From contig JAEAMQ010000037.1 in the NCBI GenBank assembly GCA_016901395.1, forward strand, positions 1-51,101: DNA of 51,101 bases. The letters run 5' to 3'. The notes beneath the pieces are model-generated. The model was not told the origin of the DNA. It searched no databases and saw only the letters and a program-made list of their open reading frames with translations. Position numbers and translations under genes: made by a program. Shown one piece after another: positions 32,989-41,953 of the stretch. The stretch's first letter is position 1. The number at the start of each line of letters is the position of its first letter. The DNA comes from Prevotella sp. (GTDB lineage Bacteria; Bacteroidota; Bacteroidia; Bacteroidales; Bacteroidaceae).

Positions 32989-35322
32989 ATGCAAGATAAT
33001 TTAGTTATCGTAGAGAGCCCCGCAAAGGCTAAGACCATTGAGAAATTCCTTGGTAAGGAATTCAAGGTGATGTCGTCTTATGGACACATCCGTGACTTAA
33101 AGAAAAAAGAACTTAGCATCAACGAGACCACCCTCGACCCCGACTACGAGATACCCGAAGAGAAAAAGAAAATCGTTGCCGAACTCAAGAAAAATGCCAA
33201 GGCTGCCGGCAAGATCTGGCTGGCATCCGATGAGGACCGCGAGGGAGAGGCCATCAGCTGGCACCTTTGCGAAGTATTGGGATTGGACGAACAGAAGACT
33301 TCACGCATCGTATTCCATGAGATTACGAAGAGTGCCATCCTCGATGCCATACAGCATCCGCGTCACTTAGACATGAACCTCGTCAACGCACAGCAGGCCC
33401 GCCGCCTGCTCGACCGCATCGTGGGTTTCAAGCTCTCGCCCGTATTGTGGCGCAAGGTGAAGCCCGCCCTCTCTGCCGGTCGTGTGCAGAGCGTGGCCGT
33501 GAGACTCATCGTGGAGCGCGAGCGTGATATACAAGGATTTAACTCTGAGCCGTTCTACCGCATCAACGGTGTCTTCGCCGTGACTAATGCCGATGGCAGC
33601 AAGAGTGAAGTGAAGGCCGAACTCGACAAGCGTTTCAAGACCCACGACGAAGCCGTGGCCTTCCTCGGCAAGTGCAAGGATGCCACGTTCACCGTGGACA
33701 ACATTGTGAAGAAGCCCCTGAAGCGCACCCCCGCGCCACCTTTCACCACCTCCACCCTCCAGCAGGAGGCCGCCCGCAAGCTCGGATTCACCGTGAGCCA
33801 GACCATGATGGTGGCCCAGCGGCTCTACGAGAGCGGACGCATCACCTACATGCGAACCGACAGCGTGAACCTCTCCTCACTGGCCATCAATGCCAGCAAG
33901 GACGAGATCGTCAAGACCTACGGCAAGGAATACAGCAATCCGCGCAACTACCACACCCACTCCAAGGGTGCACAGGAGGCTCACGAGGCCATCCGCCCCA
34001 CCTTCAGTCAGGAGTCCGGACAGGAGTGGACCAATCAGGAGCGCCGCCTCTACGACCTCATCTGGAAGCGCACCATCGCCTCACAGATGGCCGACGCACA
34101 GATTGAGAAGACCACGGTGACCATAGACGTGGACGGCGTGGAGGAGAAATTCATCGCCACGGGCGAAGTGGTGGCCTTCGACGGATTTATCAAAGTATAT
34201 CACGAGTCGACCGACGACGATGAAAACAACCAGGAGGAGAGCAACCTGCTGCCCGCCCTGAAGGTGAGCGACAAGCTCGAGCGCCGCGAGATTACCTCCA
34301 CCGAACGATTCTCACAAGGGCCGCTGCGCTACACCGAAGCATCGCTCGTGCACAAGCTGGAGGAGCTGGGCATCGGCCGTCCGTCTACCTACGCCCCCAC
34401 CATCTCGACCATCCAGCAGCGCGAATATGTGCAGAAGGGCGACAAGCCCGGCACCGAGCGTGCCTATGTCATCGACACCCTGAAAGGCAATCTCATCACG
34501 CCGAAAAAGAAAAAAGAGATGGCGGGCTCAGAGAAGGGCAAGCTGTTGCCCACCGACATCGGCATCGTGGTCAACGATTTCCTGCTGGACAACTTCCCCG
34601 AAATCATGGACTACAACTTCACGGCCAAGGTGGAGCGTCAGTTCGACGCTATCGCCGAAGGTGAAGAGGAGTGGAAAGATATGATGGTGAAATTTGACAA
34701 CAACTTCACACCGACTGTCGAACGGGTGATGAAGAGTCGCTCTGAGCACAAGGTAGGTGAGCGCGAACTGGGACAAGACCCGGCATCGGGCAAGCCCGTG
34801 TTTGTGAAGATTGGCCGCTTCGGACCGATGGTACAGATCGGTTCGGCCGACGACGAGGAGAAGCCCCGCTTCGCACAGATACCCAAGGACCAAAGCATTG
34901 AGTCTATAACCCTGGAGGAGGCGATGGAACTGTTTAAGCTCCCGCGCACACTGGGCCAGTTTGAAGGCAAGGAGGTGAGCATCGGTAAAGGACGTTTCGG
35001 ACCCTACGTGCTCCACAACAAGAAATATGTGTCTCTGCCCAAGACCGAAGATCCGATGACCATCACACTCGACACCGCCATCCAACTCATTGAGGAGAAG
35101 CGTGCGCAGGAGAAGGAGCGCCACATCAAGACCTTCGAGCAGGATGCCAAGATGGAATTGCTCAAGGGCCGCTACGGTCCCTACATCGCCTACGACGGGC
35201 AGAACTACCGCATCGACAAGAAACTCCACGACCGTGCGCTGGCCGCCGACCTGAGTTTCGAGGAGTGTATGGAGATTGTGAACAATGCTCCTGCACCCAA
35301 GGCAAAGAAGGCAAGGAAGTAG
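32989..35322 (+). CDS. topA: DNA topoisomerase I (type IA)
   Basis: A 777-residue enzyme that relaxes negative supercoils. The Toprim domain starts at once (LVIVESPAKAKTIEKFLG, then SDEDREGEAISWHL with the acidic metal site). The catalytic Tyr287 is in SGRITYMRTDSVNLS. The C-terminal part (about 580-777) has repeated topoisomerase C-terminal modules (KIGRFGPMVQIG, GRFGPYVLHNKKY, GRYGPYIAYDGQNYRI) rather than four-Cys zinc fingers, usual for Bacteroidetes. The start is fixed by the -7 box. It is followed after 168 bp by aroK, speA and argB on the same strand. Confidence 0.97.
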   Translation: MQDNLVIVESPAKAKTIEKFLGKEFKVMSSYGHIRDLKKKELSINETTLDPDYEIPEEKKKIVAELKKNAKAAGKIWLASDEDREGEAISWHLCEVLGLDEQKTSRIVFHEITKSAILDAIQHPRHLDMNLVNAQQARRLLDRIVGFKLSPVLWRKVKPALSAGRVQSVAVRLIVERERDIQGFNSEPFYRINGVFAVTNADGSKSEVKAELDKRFKTHDEAVAFLGKCKDATFTVDNIVKKPLKRTPAPPFTTSTLQQEAARKLGFTVSQTMMVAQRLYESGRITYMRTDSVNLSSLAINASKDEIVKTYGKEYSNPRNYHTHSKGAQEAHEAIRPTFSQESGQEWTNQERRLYDLIWKRTIASQMADAQIEKTTVTIDVDGVEEKFIATGEVVAFDGFIKVYHESTDDDENNQEESNLLPALKVSDKLERREITSTERFSQGPLRYTEASLVHKLEELGIGRPSTYAPTISTIQQREYVQKGDKPGTERAYVIDTLKGNLITPKKKKEMAGSEKGKLLPTDIGIVVNDFLLDNFPEIMDYNFTAKVERQFDAIAEGEEEWKDMMVKFDNNFTPTVERVMKSRSEHKVGERELGQDPASGKPVFVKIGRFGPMVQIGSADDEEKPRFAQIPKDQSIESITLEEAMELFKLPRTLGQFEGKEVSIGKGRFGPYVLHNKKYVSLPKTEDPMTITLDTAIQLIEEKRAQEKERHIKTFEQDAKMELLKGRYGPYIAYDGQNYRIDKKLHDRALAADLSFEECMEIVNNAPAPKAKKARK

Positions 35323-35340
35323 GGGCTTCCACAAGACCCT

Positions 35341-35577
35341 CAAGCCTCCCCAAGACCCTCCGGAGGAGGGGATGTAAGTTACCACATACAATAAAAGAGC
35401 GGCAGCAAAGGCATCTAAGGCCTCGCCGCATATAAATTAAAGAATTGCAGCAAACATTTTGAGGGCTGCAAGATATAAAACCAAGCGACCATGCAGGAAA
35501 AGCCACAGGACGAAACAACCAACCACGTTGGTAATCAACAGCCCCTCCCTCGGAAGGGCTTGGGGGGGCTTGGGTTG
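35341..35577. repeat. Inverted pair of dispersed G/C-rich repeats around the aroK start
   Basis: 35341-35372 (CAAGCCTCCCCAAGACCCTC...) and 35539-35577 (...GGGCTTGGGGGGGCTTGG) are related inverted copies, similar in style to those at 28964-29237. The right copy lies inside the 5' part of the aroK reading frame. Confidence 0.65.
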
Positions 35578-36117
35578 GACTCTGAGAGGCCCCGCATCAT
35601 CCTCGTAGGCTACATGGGCTCGGGAAAGACCACTGTCGGCAAGGCGTTGTCGGCAGATTTGGGCATGCCCTTCTACGACCTCGACTGGTATATCGAGAGT
35701 CGCATGCACAAGACCGTGAAACAAATCTTTGACACGCGGGGCGAGGAAGGCTTCCGCGAGATTGAGCGCAACATGCTCCACGAGGTCGCCGAGTTTGAAA
35801 ACGTCATTATCAGTTGCGGCGGAGGTACACCCTGCTTCTTCGACAACATGGACTATATCAACCAACAGGGGGAGTCTGTCTACCTGAAATGCTCACCCGA
35901 AGTGCTGCACAGGCATCTCAAGATGGGCAAGACGGTGAGACCGCTGTTGCTCAACAAGACCCACGAAGAGGTGGAAAACTTTATCCGTGAGCAGCTTGTG
36001 GTGCGTGAGCCCCATTATTCCAAAGCCAAACATACGGTTGATGTGACCTTGATGGACAATTACGACAAAATAAAAATAACTGTAGCTAAGTTGAAAGAAG
36101 CGCTCCACATAGCGTAA
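35491..36117 (+). CDS. aroK: Shikimate kinase
   Basis: A 208-codon frame. The enzyme proper begins about residue 34 (PRIILVGYMGSGKTTVGKAL, the P-loop), with FYDLDWYIESR (shikimate-binding Asp), FREIERNML and the SCGGGTPC glycine motif. It phosphorylates shikimate at O3 in chorismate synthesis. Typical length is about 170-175 residues. The extra N-terminal 30 residues are largely encoded by a dispersed repeat, and translation may really begin at TTG 35575 or at the ATG 35491 with a repeat-derived extension. The next gene, speA, starts 39 bp downstream. Confidence 0.93.
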   Translation: MQEKPQDETTNHVGNQQPLPRKGLGGLGLDSERPRIILVGYMGSGKTTVGKALSADLGMPFYDLDWYIESRMHKTVKQIFDTRGEEGFREIERNMLHEVAEFENVIISCGGGTPCFFDNMDYINQQGESVYLKCSPEVLHRHLKMGKTVRPLLLNKTHEEVENFIREQLVVREPHYSKAKHTVDVTLMDNYDKIKITVAKLKEALHIA

Positions 36118-36156
36118 ATTCTGCTGGCAATTTTACTCTTATCTTTTTTACTTTCT

Positions 36157-38049
36157 ATGAAGAAGTGGACTATTGAAGATTCGAGGGAGCTCTACAACAT
36201 CAACGGATGGGGCACCTCCTACTTTGGTATCAACGAGCAAGGCGACGTCTTCGTGACGCCCTGCAAAGACAACACGGAGGTGGACCTGCGTGATGTGATG
36301 GACGAACTCGCCCTGCGTGACGTCACTCCTCCGGTACTTCTGCGTTTTCCCGACATCCTGGACAACCGCATCGAGAAGACAGCATCGTGCTTCGATAAAG
36401 CAAAAGAAGAATACGATTTCAAGGGAGAAAACTTTGTGATCTACCCCATCAAGGTGAACCAGATGCAGCCCGTCGTGGAGGAGATCATCTCCCACGGCCG
36501 CAAATTCAACTTAGGACTGGAAGCAGGCTCGAAGCCGGAGCTTCATGCCGTGATTGCCGTGCAGTGTCAGAGCGACTCGCTCATTATCTGCAACGGCTAC
36601 AAGGACCAGAGCTACATCGAGCTGGCCATGCTTGCACAGAAGATGGGCAAGCGCATCTTTATCGTGGTGGAGAAGCTCAATGAGCTGGACATCATAGCGA
36701 AAGTGGCTAAAGACCTGAAGGTGAAACCCAACCTCGGCATACGCATCAAGCTGGCATCGTCGGGATCGGGCAAGTGGGAAGAGAGCGGAGGCGATGCCTC
36801 GAAGTTCGGACTGACCTCATCGGAGTTGCTCCAGGCACTGGAAAGACTCGATGCGATGGGCATGCATGACTGTCTGAAACTCATCCATTTCCATATCGGA
36901 AGCCAGATCACCAAGATCAGACGCATCCAGACCGCACTGCGCGAGGCTGCACAATACTATATCAATCTCCACAAGATGGGGTACGACGTGGACTTCGTCG
37001 ACTGTGGCGGTGGACTCGGAGTGGACTACGACGGCACCCGTTCGTCAAACAGCGAGAGCTCGGTCAACTACTCTATTCAGGAGTATGTGAACGACTGTGT
37101 CTACACATTTGTCGATGCTGCCAACAAGAATGACATCACCCACCCGAACATTATCACCGAAAGCGGACGCTCATTGGCGGCTCACCATTCGGTAATGGTC
37201 ATAGATGTATTGGAGACAGCATCTCTTCCGGAGATGTCTGAAGAGTTTGAAGCCAAGGAGACCGACCATCAACTGGTAAAAGATCTCTATGACATCTGGT
37301 GCAACCTGAGTCCGAAGAGTATGCTCGAAGACTGGCACGACGCTGAGCAGATACGCGACGAGGCGCTGGAATTGTTCTCTCATGGCATCGTCGACCTGCG
37401 TACCCGCGCAGAAATAGAAGCTATGTATTGGAGTGTCTGTCATGAAATCAACATTCTCTCCAAAGGCATGAAACACGTTCCCGACGAGTTGCGCGGACTC
37501 GACAAGCTGCTTGCCGACAAGTATTTCTGCAATTTCTCGTTGTTCCAAAGTCTCCCCGACTCATGGGCCATCGACCAGCTATTCCCCATCATGCCCCTGC
37601 AGCGCCTCAACGAGCGCCCCACCCGCAAGGCCACATTGCAGGACATCACCTGCGACTCTGACGGAAAAATCGCCAACTTTGTGGCCGACGGGCATGTGTC
37701 TCACGTACTCCCCCTCCACTCGTTGAAGAAGAACGAGCCTTACTATCTCGGCGTTTTCCTCGTGGGTGCCTATCAGGAAATCCTCGGCGACATGCACAAT
37801 CTCTTCGGTGACACCACTGCCGCCCACATCAGTGTGAAGGATGGCAAGTACAGCATCGACCAGATTTTTGACGGCGAGACGGTTGAGGAGGTGCTCGAAT
37901 ACGTGCAGTATAATCCCAAGAAGCTGGTGCGGCAGCTGGAGCAGTGGGTGACCAAGAGCGTCAAGCTCGGCAAGATTTCCCTCGAAGAGGGTAAGGAGTT
38001 CCTGAGCAATTATCGCTCCGGCCTCTACGGCTACACCTATCTCGAATAA
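36157..38049 (+). CDS. speA: Biosynthetic arginine decarboxylase
   Basis: A 630-residue PLP enzyme converting arginine to agmatine, the first step of polyamine synthesis. The start MKKWTIEDSRELYNINGWG is typical of the SpeA family. The PLP lysine is Lys99 in IYPIKVNQ. LGLEAGSKPEL, HFHIGSQI and DCGGGLGVDYDG line the barrel, and ESGRSLAAHHSV and the C-terminal YLGVFLVGAYQEILGDMHNLFGD complete the fold. Full length. It lies between aroK and argB, probably one transcript. An arginine-forming and an arginine-using gene side by side suggests coordinated flux. Confidence 0.96.
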   Translation: MKKWTIEDSRELYNINGWGTSYFGINEQGDVFVTPCKDNTEVDLRDVMDELALRDVTPPVLLRFPDILDNRIEKTASCFDKAKEEYDFKGENFVIYPIKVNQMQPVVEEIISHGRKFNLGLEAGSKPELHAVIAVQCQSDSLIICNGYKDQSYIELAMLAQKMGKRIFIVVEKLNELDIIAKVAKDLKVKPNLGIRIKLASSGSGKWEESGGDASKFGLTSSELLQALERLDAMGMHDCLKLIHFHIGSQITKIRRIQTALREAAQYYINLHKMGYDVDFVDCGGGLGVDYDGTRSSNSESSVNYSIQEYVNDCVYTFVDAANKNDITHPNIITESGRSLAAHHSVMVIDVLETASLPEMSEEFEAKETDHQLVKDLYDIWCNLSPKSMLEDWHDAEQIRDEALELFSHGIVDLRTRAEIEAMYWSVCHEINILSKGMKHVPDELRGLDKLLADKYFCNFSLFQSLPDSWAIDQLFPIMPLQRLNERPTRKATLQDITCDSDGKIANFVADGHVSHVLPLHSLKKNEPYYLGVFLVGAYQEILGDMHNLFGDTTAAHISVKDGKYSIDQIFDGETVEEVLEYVQYNPKKLVRQLEQWVTKSVKLGKISLEEGKEFLSNYRSGLYGYTYLE

Positions 38050-38087
38050 GTCCTGCGGGCTCCCCAGCCTGCCCTTTCCTACGTTCT

Positions 38088-38110
38088 GTATGTTGGCGTA
38101 CTACGCCAAC
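38088..38110 (+). repeat. REP-like palindrome 4 (divergent stem)
   Basis: GTAT, stem GTTGGCGT, loop ACT, complementary stem ACGCCAAC. Length, loop and 5' GTAY match REPs 1-3, but most stem bases differ. It sits in the 75-bp speA-argB gap. Confidence 0.75.
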
Positions 38111-38124
38111 CAACCCTATAAATT

Positions 38125-38946
38125 ATGAAACAACATCTCACAATCGTCAAAGTAGGTGGTGCCATCGTCGAAGACGAGGCCCAGCTCACCACCCTGCTCC
38201 ACAACTTCTCCGCCATCCCCGGCCATAAGCTCCTTGTTCACGGCGGTGGCCGCCGTGCCACCAAGGTCGCCTCGGCCTTGGGTATCGAGAGCAAGATGGT
38301 CAATGGTCGACGCATCACCGACAAAGAAATGCTTGAAATCGTGACCATGGTGTACGGCGGATTGGTCAACAAGCACATCGTCGCCGGTCTCCAGTCACAG
38401 GGCACCAATGCCCTCGGACTCACCGGTGCCGATATGAACAGCATCCTCAGCCACAAACGGCCACCCGTCAACATGACCATCCCCTCCACCGACGGAAGCC
38501 CCCTCACCCAGCTGGTTGACTTCGGTTTTGTCGGCGATGTGGAGCAGGTCAACGGCCCGATGCTCTCCACCCTCATCGACAGCGGCATCACACCAGTGAT
38601 GGCTCCGCTCACCCACGACGGTCATGGCAACATGCTCAACACCAACGCCGACACGATCGCTTCTGAAGTGGCCAAGGCAATGGCAGCATATTACGAGGTC
38701 ACCCTCATCTACAGCTTTGAGAAACCGGGCGTTCTTGCCAACCCCGACGACGACAACAGTGTCATCCCTACCATCACCCGCAGCGACTTCTCACGCTATG
38801 TATCCGACGGAACCATCTCCGGAGGAATGATTCCCAAGATTGAGAATGCCCTTCAGGCTATCGAAGCAGGGGTGTATAAGGTCAACATCACACTTGCCAC
38901 CGCCATTGACGGCAAGCACGGTACCGTCATCAGGAACGCCGAATGA
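38125..38946 (+). CDS. argB: Acetylglutamate kinase (ArgB family)
   Basis: A 273-residue amino-acid kinase. The ATP-binding start is IVKVGGAIVEDE, then LLVHGGGRRAT (substrate), NALGLTGADMNSI, NTNADTIASEVA and GTISGGMIPKIENAL. It makes the acyl-glutamyl phosphate of arginine synthesis. In several Bacteroidetes the pathway runs on N-succinyl rather than N-acetyl intermediates, so the natural substrate may be N-succinylglutamate. The sequence alone cannot decide. It is downstream of speA across REP 4. Confidence 0.94.
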   Translation: MKQHLTIVKVGGAIVEDEAQLTTLLHNFSAIPGHKLLVHGGGRRATKVASALGIESKMVNGRRITDKEMLEIVTMVYGGLVNKHIVAGLQSQGTNALGLTGADMNSILSHKRPPVNMTIPSTDGSPLTQLVDFGFVGDVEQVNGPMLSTLIDSGITPVMAPLTHDGHGNMLNTNADTIASEVAKAMAAYYEVTLIYSFEKPGVLANPDDDNSVIPTITRSDFSRYVSDGTISGGMIPKIENALQAIEAGVYKVNITLATAIDGKHGTVIRNAE

Positions 38947-39047
38947 CGACCTCTCGAATGACACCCCGCCCTCCCCGCAGGCCCCTTGTCTCATTCCAAC
39001 TTCATCATCACGTCCTCCCCTTGAGGCCTTGAGCCGTTCCTGTCCAC

Positions 39048-39070
39048 GTACACCGCCACACTGTGGCGGT
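39048..39070 (+). repeat. REP-like palindrome 3
   Basis: Identical 23 bases to REP 2 (GTAC, ACCGCCAC, ACT, complement), in the 156-bp argB-sigma gap. It ends 32 bases before the sigma-factor ATG. Confidence 0.85.
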
Positions 39071-39102
39071 CCACCCCTCCCCCTCTTTCACACCCTTTCC
39101 AC

Positions 39103-39615
39103 ATGAAAAAAATAAGTTTTCGCAATGACATCCTACCGCTGAAAAATCAGCTTTACCGCCTCGCGCTACGCATTACCCTCGACAGCGCCGAGGCAGAGGA
39201 TATCGTGCAGGAAACCCTTATCAAGATTTGGAATCGCCGGGAAACATGGGAGGAGATTGAGAACATGGAAGCTTTCTGCTTTACGGTCTGCCGAAACCTT
39301 GCCCTTGACAGCATCAAACGACAAGCCAATCAGCACGATTCTCTCGACGAGTCACAGATGGAACGCCCTGACAACACCCGTAACCCTTCTGAACAGACCA
39401 TCCAGCGCGACCAGATAAGCCTTGTAAGAAAGATTGTAGACTGTCTGCCCGAGAAACAACGTAGCTGTATTCAGCTGCGCGATTTTGAAGGGAAGAGCTA
39501 TAAGGATATTGCAATGATTTTGGAGATTTCAGAAGAGCAAGTCAAGGTAAATATCTTTCGTGGACGTCAAGCTATCAAACAAAAGTTTATAGAATTGGAG
39601 AATTTCGGTGTATAA
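39103..39615 (+). CDS. ECF-type RNA polymerase sigma factor
   Basis: A 170-residue sigma-70-family protein. Region 2 (about 10-80) has LALRITLDSAEAEDIVQETLIKIW and FCFTVCRNLALDSIKRQ. Region 4 (about 115-165) has IVDCLPEKQRSCIQLRDFEGKSYKDIAMIL and SEEQVKVNIFRGRQAIKQKF. Regions 1 and 3 are absent, as in ECF factors. Its likely partner, a membrane protein of anti-sigma type, lies at 40407, separated by the convergent ndk gene. I see no promoter of its own, and a REP palindrome lies just upstream. Confidence 0.93.
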   Translation: MKKISFRNDILPLKNQLYRLALRITLDSAEAEDIVQETLIKIWNRRETWEEIENMEAFCFTVCRNLALDSIKRQANQHDSLDESQMERPDNTRNPSEQTIQRDQISLVRKIVDCLPEKQRSCIQLRDFEGKSYKDIAMILEISEEQVKVNIFRGRQAIKQKFIELENFGV

Positions 39616-39656
39616 CACTTACCCTTCTTCGCAAGACACCCACACCTCATATTCAA

Positions 39657-39697
39657 ACATGGCCCTGCTGGATAACAAAATTCCAACAGGGCCATGT
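39657..39697. terminator. Hairpin between the sigma gene and ndk
   Basis: A perfect 11-bp stem ACATGGCCCTG/CAGGGCCATGT with a 19-nt loop that can pair further, lying between convergent genes. Moderate T content on both sides suggests a bidirectional terminator. Confidence 0.7.
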
Positions 39698-39738
39698 TCT
39701 TTACATATATAAACGAATTTCAAGACAGCCAGCACATC

Positions 39739-40203
39739 TTAAAATTCATCATTGGCATAGAGAAAATCAAAGTAGCTCTGCTTCCATGTAAACAATTCCT
39801 CGGGCTTAAAGAAACGATCAAGTTCAGCCACGGCCGTATCCGGACCGTCGCTTGCATGGACGATATTTTCTTGAAAACTCATACATAAATCACCGCGGAT
39901 GGTGCCCGGATCAGCATTCCGGCCATTGGTTACTCCAGCCAACTTACGAACAGTGGCAATGGCATCAACGCCTTCCCAACACATTGCAATGACAGGAGCG
40001 GTCATCATTGAATCCTTCACACGTTGGAAGAAAGGTTTGTCAGCCAAATGAGCATAGTGCTCACTGAGGATAGCATCGGTCAACTGCATCATCTTCATTC
40101 CACAGAGATGCAAACCTTTCTGTTCAAATCGTTTGGTCACTTCACCCACCAAACCGCGCTGAAGCGTACAGGGTTTGAGTAGTACAAGGGTTCTTTCAAT
40201 CAT
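39739..40203 (-). CDS. ndk: Nucleoside diphosphate kinase
   Basis: A 154-residue enzyme transferring gamma-phosphate from ATP to NDPs through a phospho-histidine. Motifs: TLVLLKPCTLQRGLVGEV (Lys10), NADPGTIRGDLC and active His116 in NIVHASDGPDTA. It is the short, standard form. It lies convergent to the sigma factor and divergent from the probable anti-sigma gene, with its own promoter. Confidence 0.97.
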   Translation of the reverse strand: MIERTLVLLKPCTLQRGLVGEVTKRFEQKGLHLCGMKMMQLTDAILSEHYAHLADKPFFQRVKDSMMTAPVIAMCWEGVDAIATVRKLAGVTNGRNADPGTIRGDLCMSFQENIVHASDGPDTAVAELDRFFKPEELFTWKQSYFDFLYANDEF

Positions 40204-40232
40204 AATGATAATGGTTTAGGTTCTTTTTATCG

Positions 40233-40264
40233 CAAAGATAACCATTTGATTTCACTGCCGCAAG
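40233..40264 (-). promoter_or_regulatory. Promoter of ndk (CTTG-N20-TATCTTTG)
   Basis: Minus-strand TATCTTTG (40240-40233) with CTTG 20 bases upstream, 30 bases before the ATG. Confidence 0.65.
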
Positions 40265-40355
40265 ACGATACACATAAAATATTGTTTCATTGAAGAAACA
40301 TAGGGAAAGCGTGAGAACAAATATGTTAAACAAACGTTAAAAAGACTCAATCCAG

Positions 40356-40363
40356 TAACTTTG
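40356..40363 (+). promoter_or_regulatory. -7 box (TAACTTTG) for the putative anti-sigma gene
   Basis: TAACTTTG lies 43 bases before ATG 40407. No TTTG -33 box is seen, so an alternative sigma or an activator is possible. Confidence 0.45.
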
Positions 40364-40406
40364 AAATATCCGAGTCGTCATTTAGATAGTAACGAAGGAA
40401 TTCAAC

Positions 40407-40901
40407 ATGGATTACAAATACATCATACAGCTGTTAGAGCGCTATTGGCGTTGCGAGACCTCTTTGGAAGAAGAGGACATCTTGCGAGCCTTCTTTAGTC
40501 AGGACAATATCCCGGCAGCTCTCTTATGCTACAAGCCTCTCTTCAACTACAGAGAGCAGCAAAGCGATGAAGATGTATTGGACGACAGATTCGATGATAG
40601 AATCATGGCTATCATAGAGGAGTCGCAGCCGGTCAAGGCACGCATCATCACGATGACGCAACGCCTCCGTCCACTCTTCAAGGCAGCCGCTGTCGTGGCC
40701 ATCATTCTTACCTTGGGCAACGCCATGCAGGTGTCGTTTGGCAATGGGGCCAAAGACACAATTAGCAGTTATGACGGTTATAGCATGCCAGAAATTCAGA
40801 AAGGAAACTCTGTTGCAATGGGCGACAGTGCAATGGTAGACACGATGAAACAAAGCATGGTTGAGCCCAAGGTTTCTGTTGATCAGCCCATCATTAAATA
40901 A
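40407..40901 (+). CDS. Single-pass membrane protein, probable anti-sigma-type partner of the ECF factor
   Basis: A 164-residue protein with a cytoplasmic N-terminal helical region (1-88; YIIQLLERYWRCETSLEEEDILRAFF), one membrane helix (about 90-108; LFKAAAVVAIILTLGNAM) and a short outer tail. This layout is common for short anti-sigma-like or sigma-linked proteins encoded after ECF factors in Prevotella and Bacteroides. No HxxxCxxC zinc motif is present. The function is inferred from position and topology only. The sequence family is not recognised with confidence. Confidence 0.65.
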   Translation: MDYKYIIQLLERYWRCETSLEEEDILRAFFSQDNIPAALLCYKPLFNYREQQSDEDVLDDRFDDRIMAIIEESQPVKARIITMTQRLRPLFKAAAVVAIILTLGNAMQVSFGNGAKDTISSYDGYSMPEIQKGNSVAMGDSAMVDTMKQSMVEPKVSVDQPIIK

Positions 40902-41005
40902 GATTATTTCTATGCTTTCTCTATAAAATAATGTTTAGTAAAACAACAAAACGAAACTGTGAAGTTTCAATTCTCTCAAATTTTTCATAACATACTAACG
41001 TAGAG

Positions 41006-41050
41006 AAGGGACCACAACTCAAGAATGAGCATGTGGTCCCTTATTTTTTT
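41006..41050. terminator. Terminator between the anti-sigma-type gene and the CPBP gene
   Basis: An 11-bp perfect stem AAGGGACCACA/TGTGGTCCCTT with a 15-nt loop that folds again (CTC..GAG), then TATTTTTTT on the plus strand. It serves the plus-strand gene and possibly the convergent operon. Confidence 0.85.
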
Positions 41051-41107
41051 GGATTTCACCCCGTCATTATATTCCTGACGAATAATAATGTTCACAGTGA
41101 CAAAGAA

Positions 41108-41953
41108 CTACTCACAAGTGCGCTTCAAGCGTACATAAAGCTGTAGCAAACTTGGTATGAGTATACACAAAGAAAAGCCCAACCCCATCCACATGGATTG
41201 ACTGTCACCATGGAAAAGATCGATCAGCTTTCCGTCGGCCATCTGCGGCATGAGATTAAACATAAGGTAGGCCACAGTATTATTGATCCAATGGAATACC
41301 ACACCGGGGGCTATGGAGTCGGTACGATAGAACATCCAGCCCAAGAGAAGCCCCATGAGGCTGGCATGGACAAACTGCGGCACGTTGCCATGTACTGCAC
41401 CGAACACAAGGGCAGAAATCACGATGGGCAGCCAGTGGAGCTTGCGATCGAACATCTTCAGCAAGGTACGGAGAATGGCACCACGGAACACCAGTTCCTC
41501 TGCTATAGGCGCAAGGATGCCTATGGCAAGATATCCCGCAGGTTCGCCCATGATGTCTTCAAACATCTTGGCCGTGGAAGAGGGAATAGATACCTGTAAC
41601 TGATCAATGATCCATTCAGAAGGAAGGATGGTGCCCAAGGCAAGCCACACCACCCAAGCCAATGCCGTCCATGGATGAGACGCAAGCCACACACGCGACA
41701 CAGGGGCCCATTTGGAATAGACAAACACAGCCAAGGTAATGATGCTGCTCAATGCAGAAACCACCACCATAAGCTTTCCTGATAAATCTATGGCACCATG
41801 ATAGGCATTAGATATAAACTCACTCATTGGAAGGCCGCTATTCCATGTGGATACCGCACCCACGCCGAGGATTACAAAATATTGTATCAGGAAAAAAACA
41901 ACAAGATACAATACAATGTCTATAATTCTATGTAGATAACTATTCGTTTGCAT
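41108..41953 (-). CDS. CPBP-family intramembrane metalloprotease
   Basis: A 281-residue membrane protein from ATG 41953 (an upstream in-frame ATG at 41989 would overlap ribF by 50 bases). CPBP/Abi motifs are EELVFRG (Glu152, Glu153, Arg157), FGAVHGN (His188) and VFHWINN (His221), within about eight hydrophobic segments. Family members are CAAX-protease-like intramembrane enzymes, some involved in bacteriocin immunity. The substrate here is unknown. The start overlaps the ribF stop by 14 bases, so it is translationally coupled as the third gene of the operon. Confidence 0.9.
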   Translation of the reverse strand: MQTNSYLHRIIDIVLYLVVFFLIQYFVILGVGAVSTWNSGLPMSEFISNAYHGAIDLSGKLMVVVSALSSIITLAVFVYSKWAPVSRVWLASHPWTALAWVVWLALGTILPSEWIIDQLQVSIPSSTAKMFEDIMGEPAGYLAIGILAPIAEELVFRGAILRTLLKMFDRKLHWLPIVISALVFGAVHGNVPQFVHASLMGLLLGWMFYRTDSIAPGVVFHWINNTVAYLMFNLMPQMADGKLIDLFHGDSQSMWMGLGFSLCILIPSLLQLYVRLKRTCE

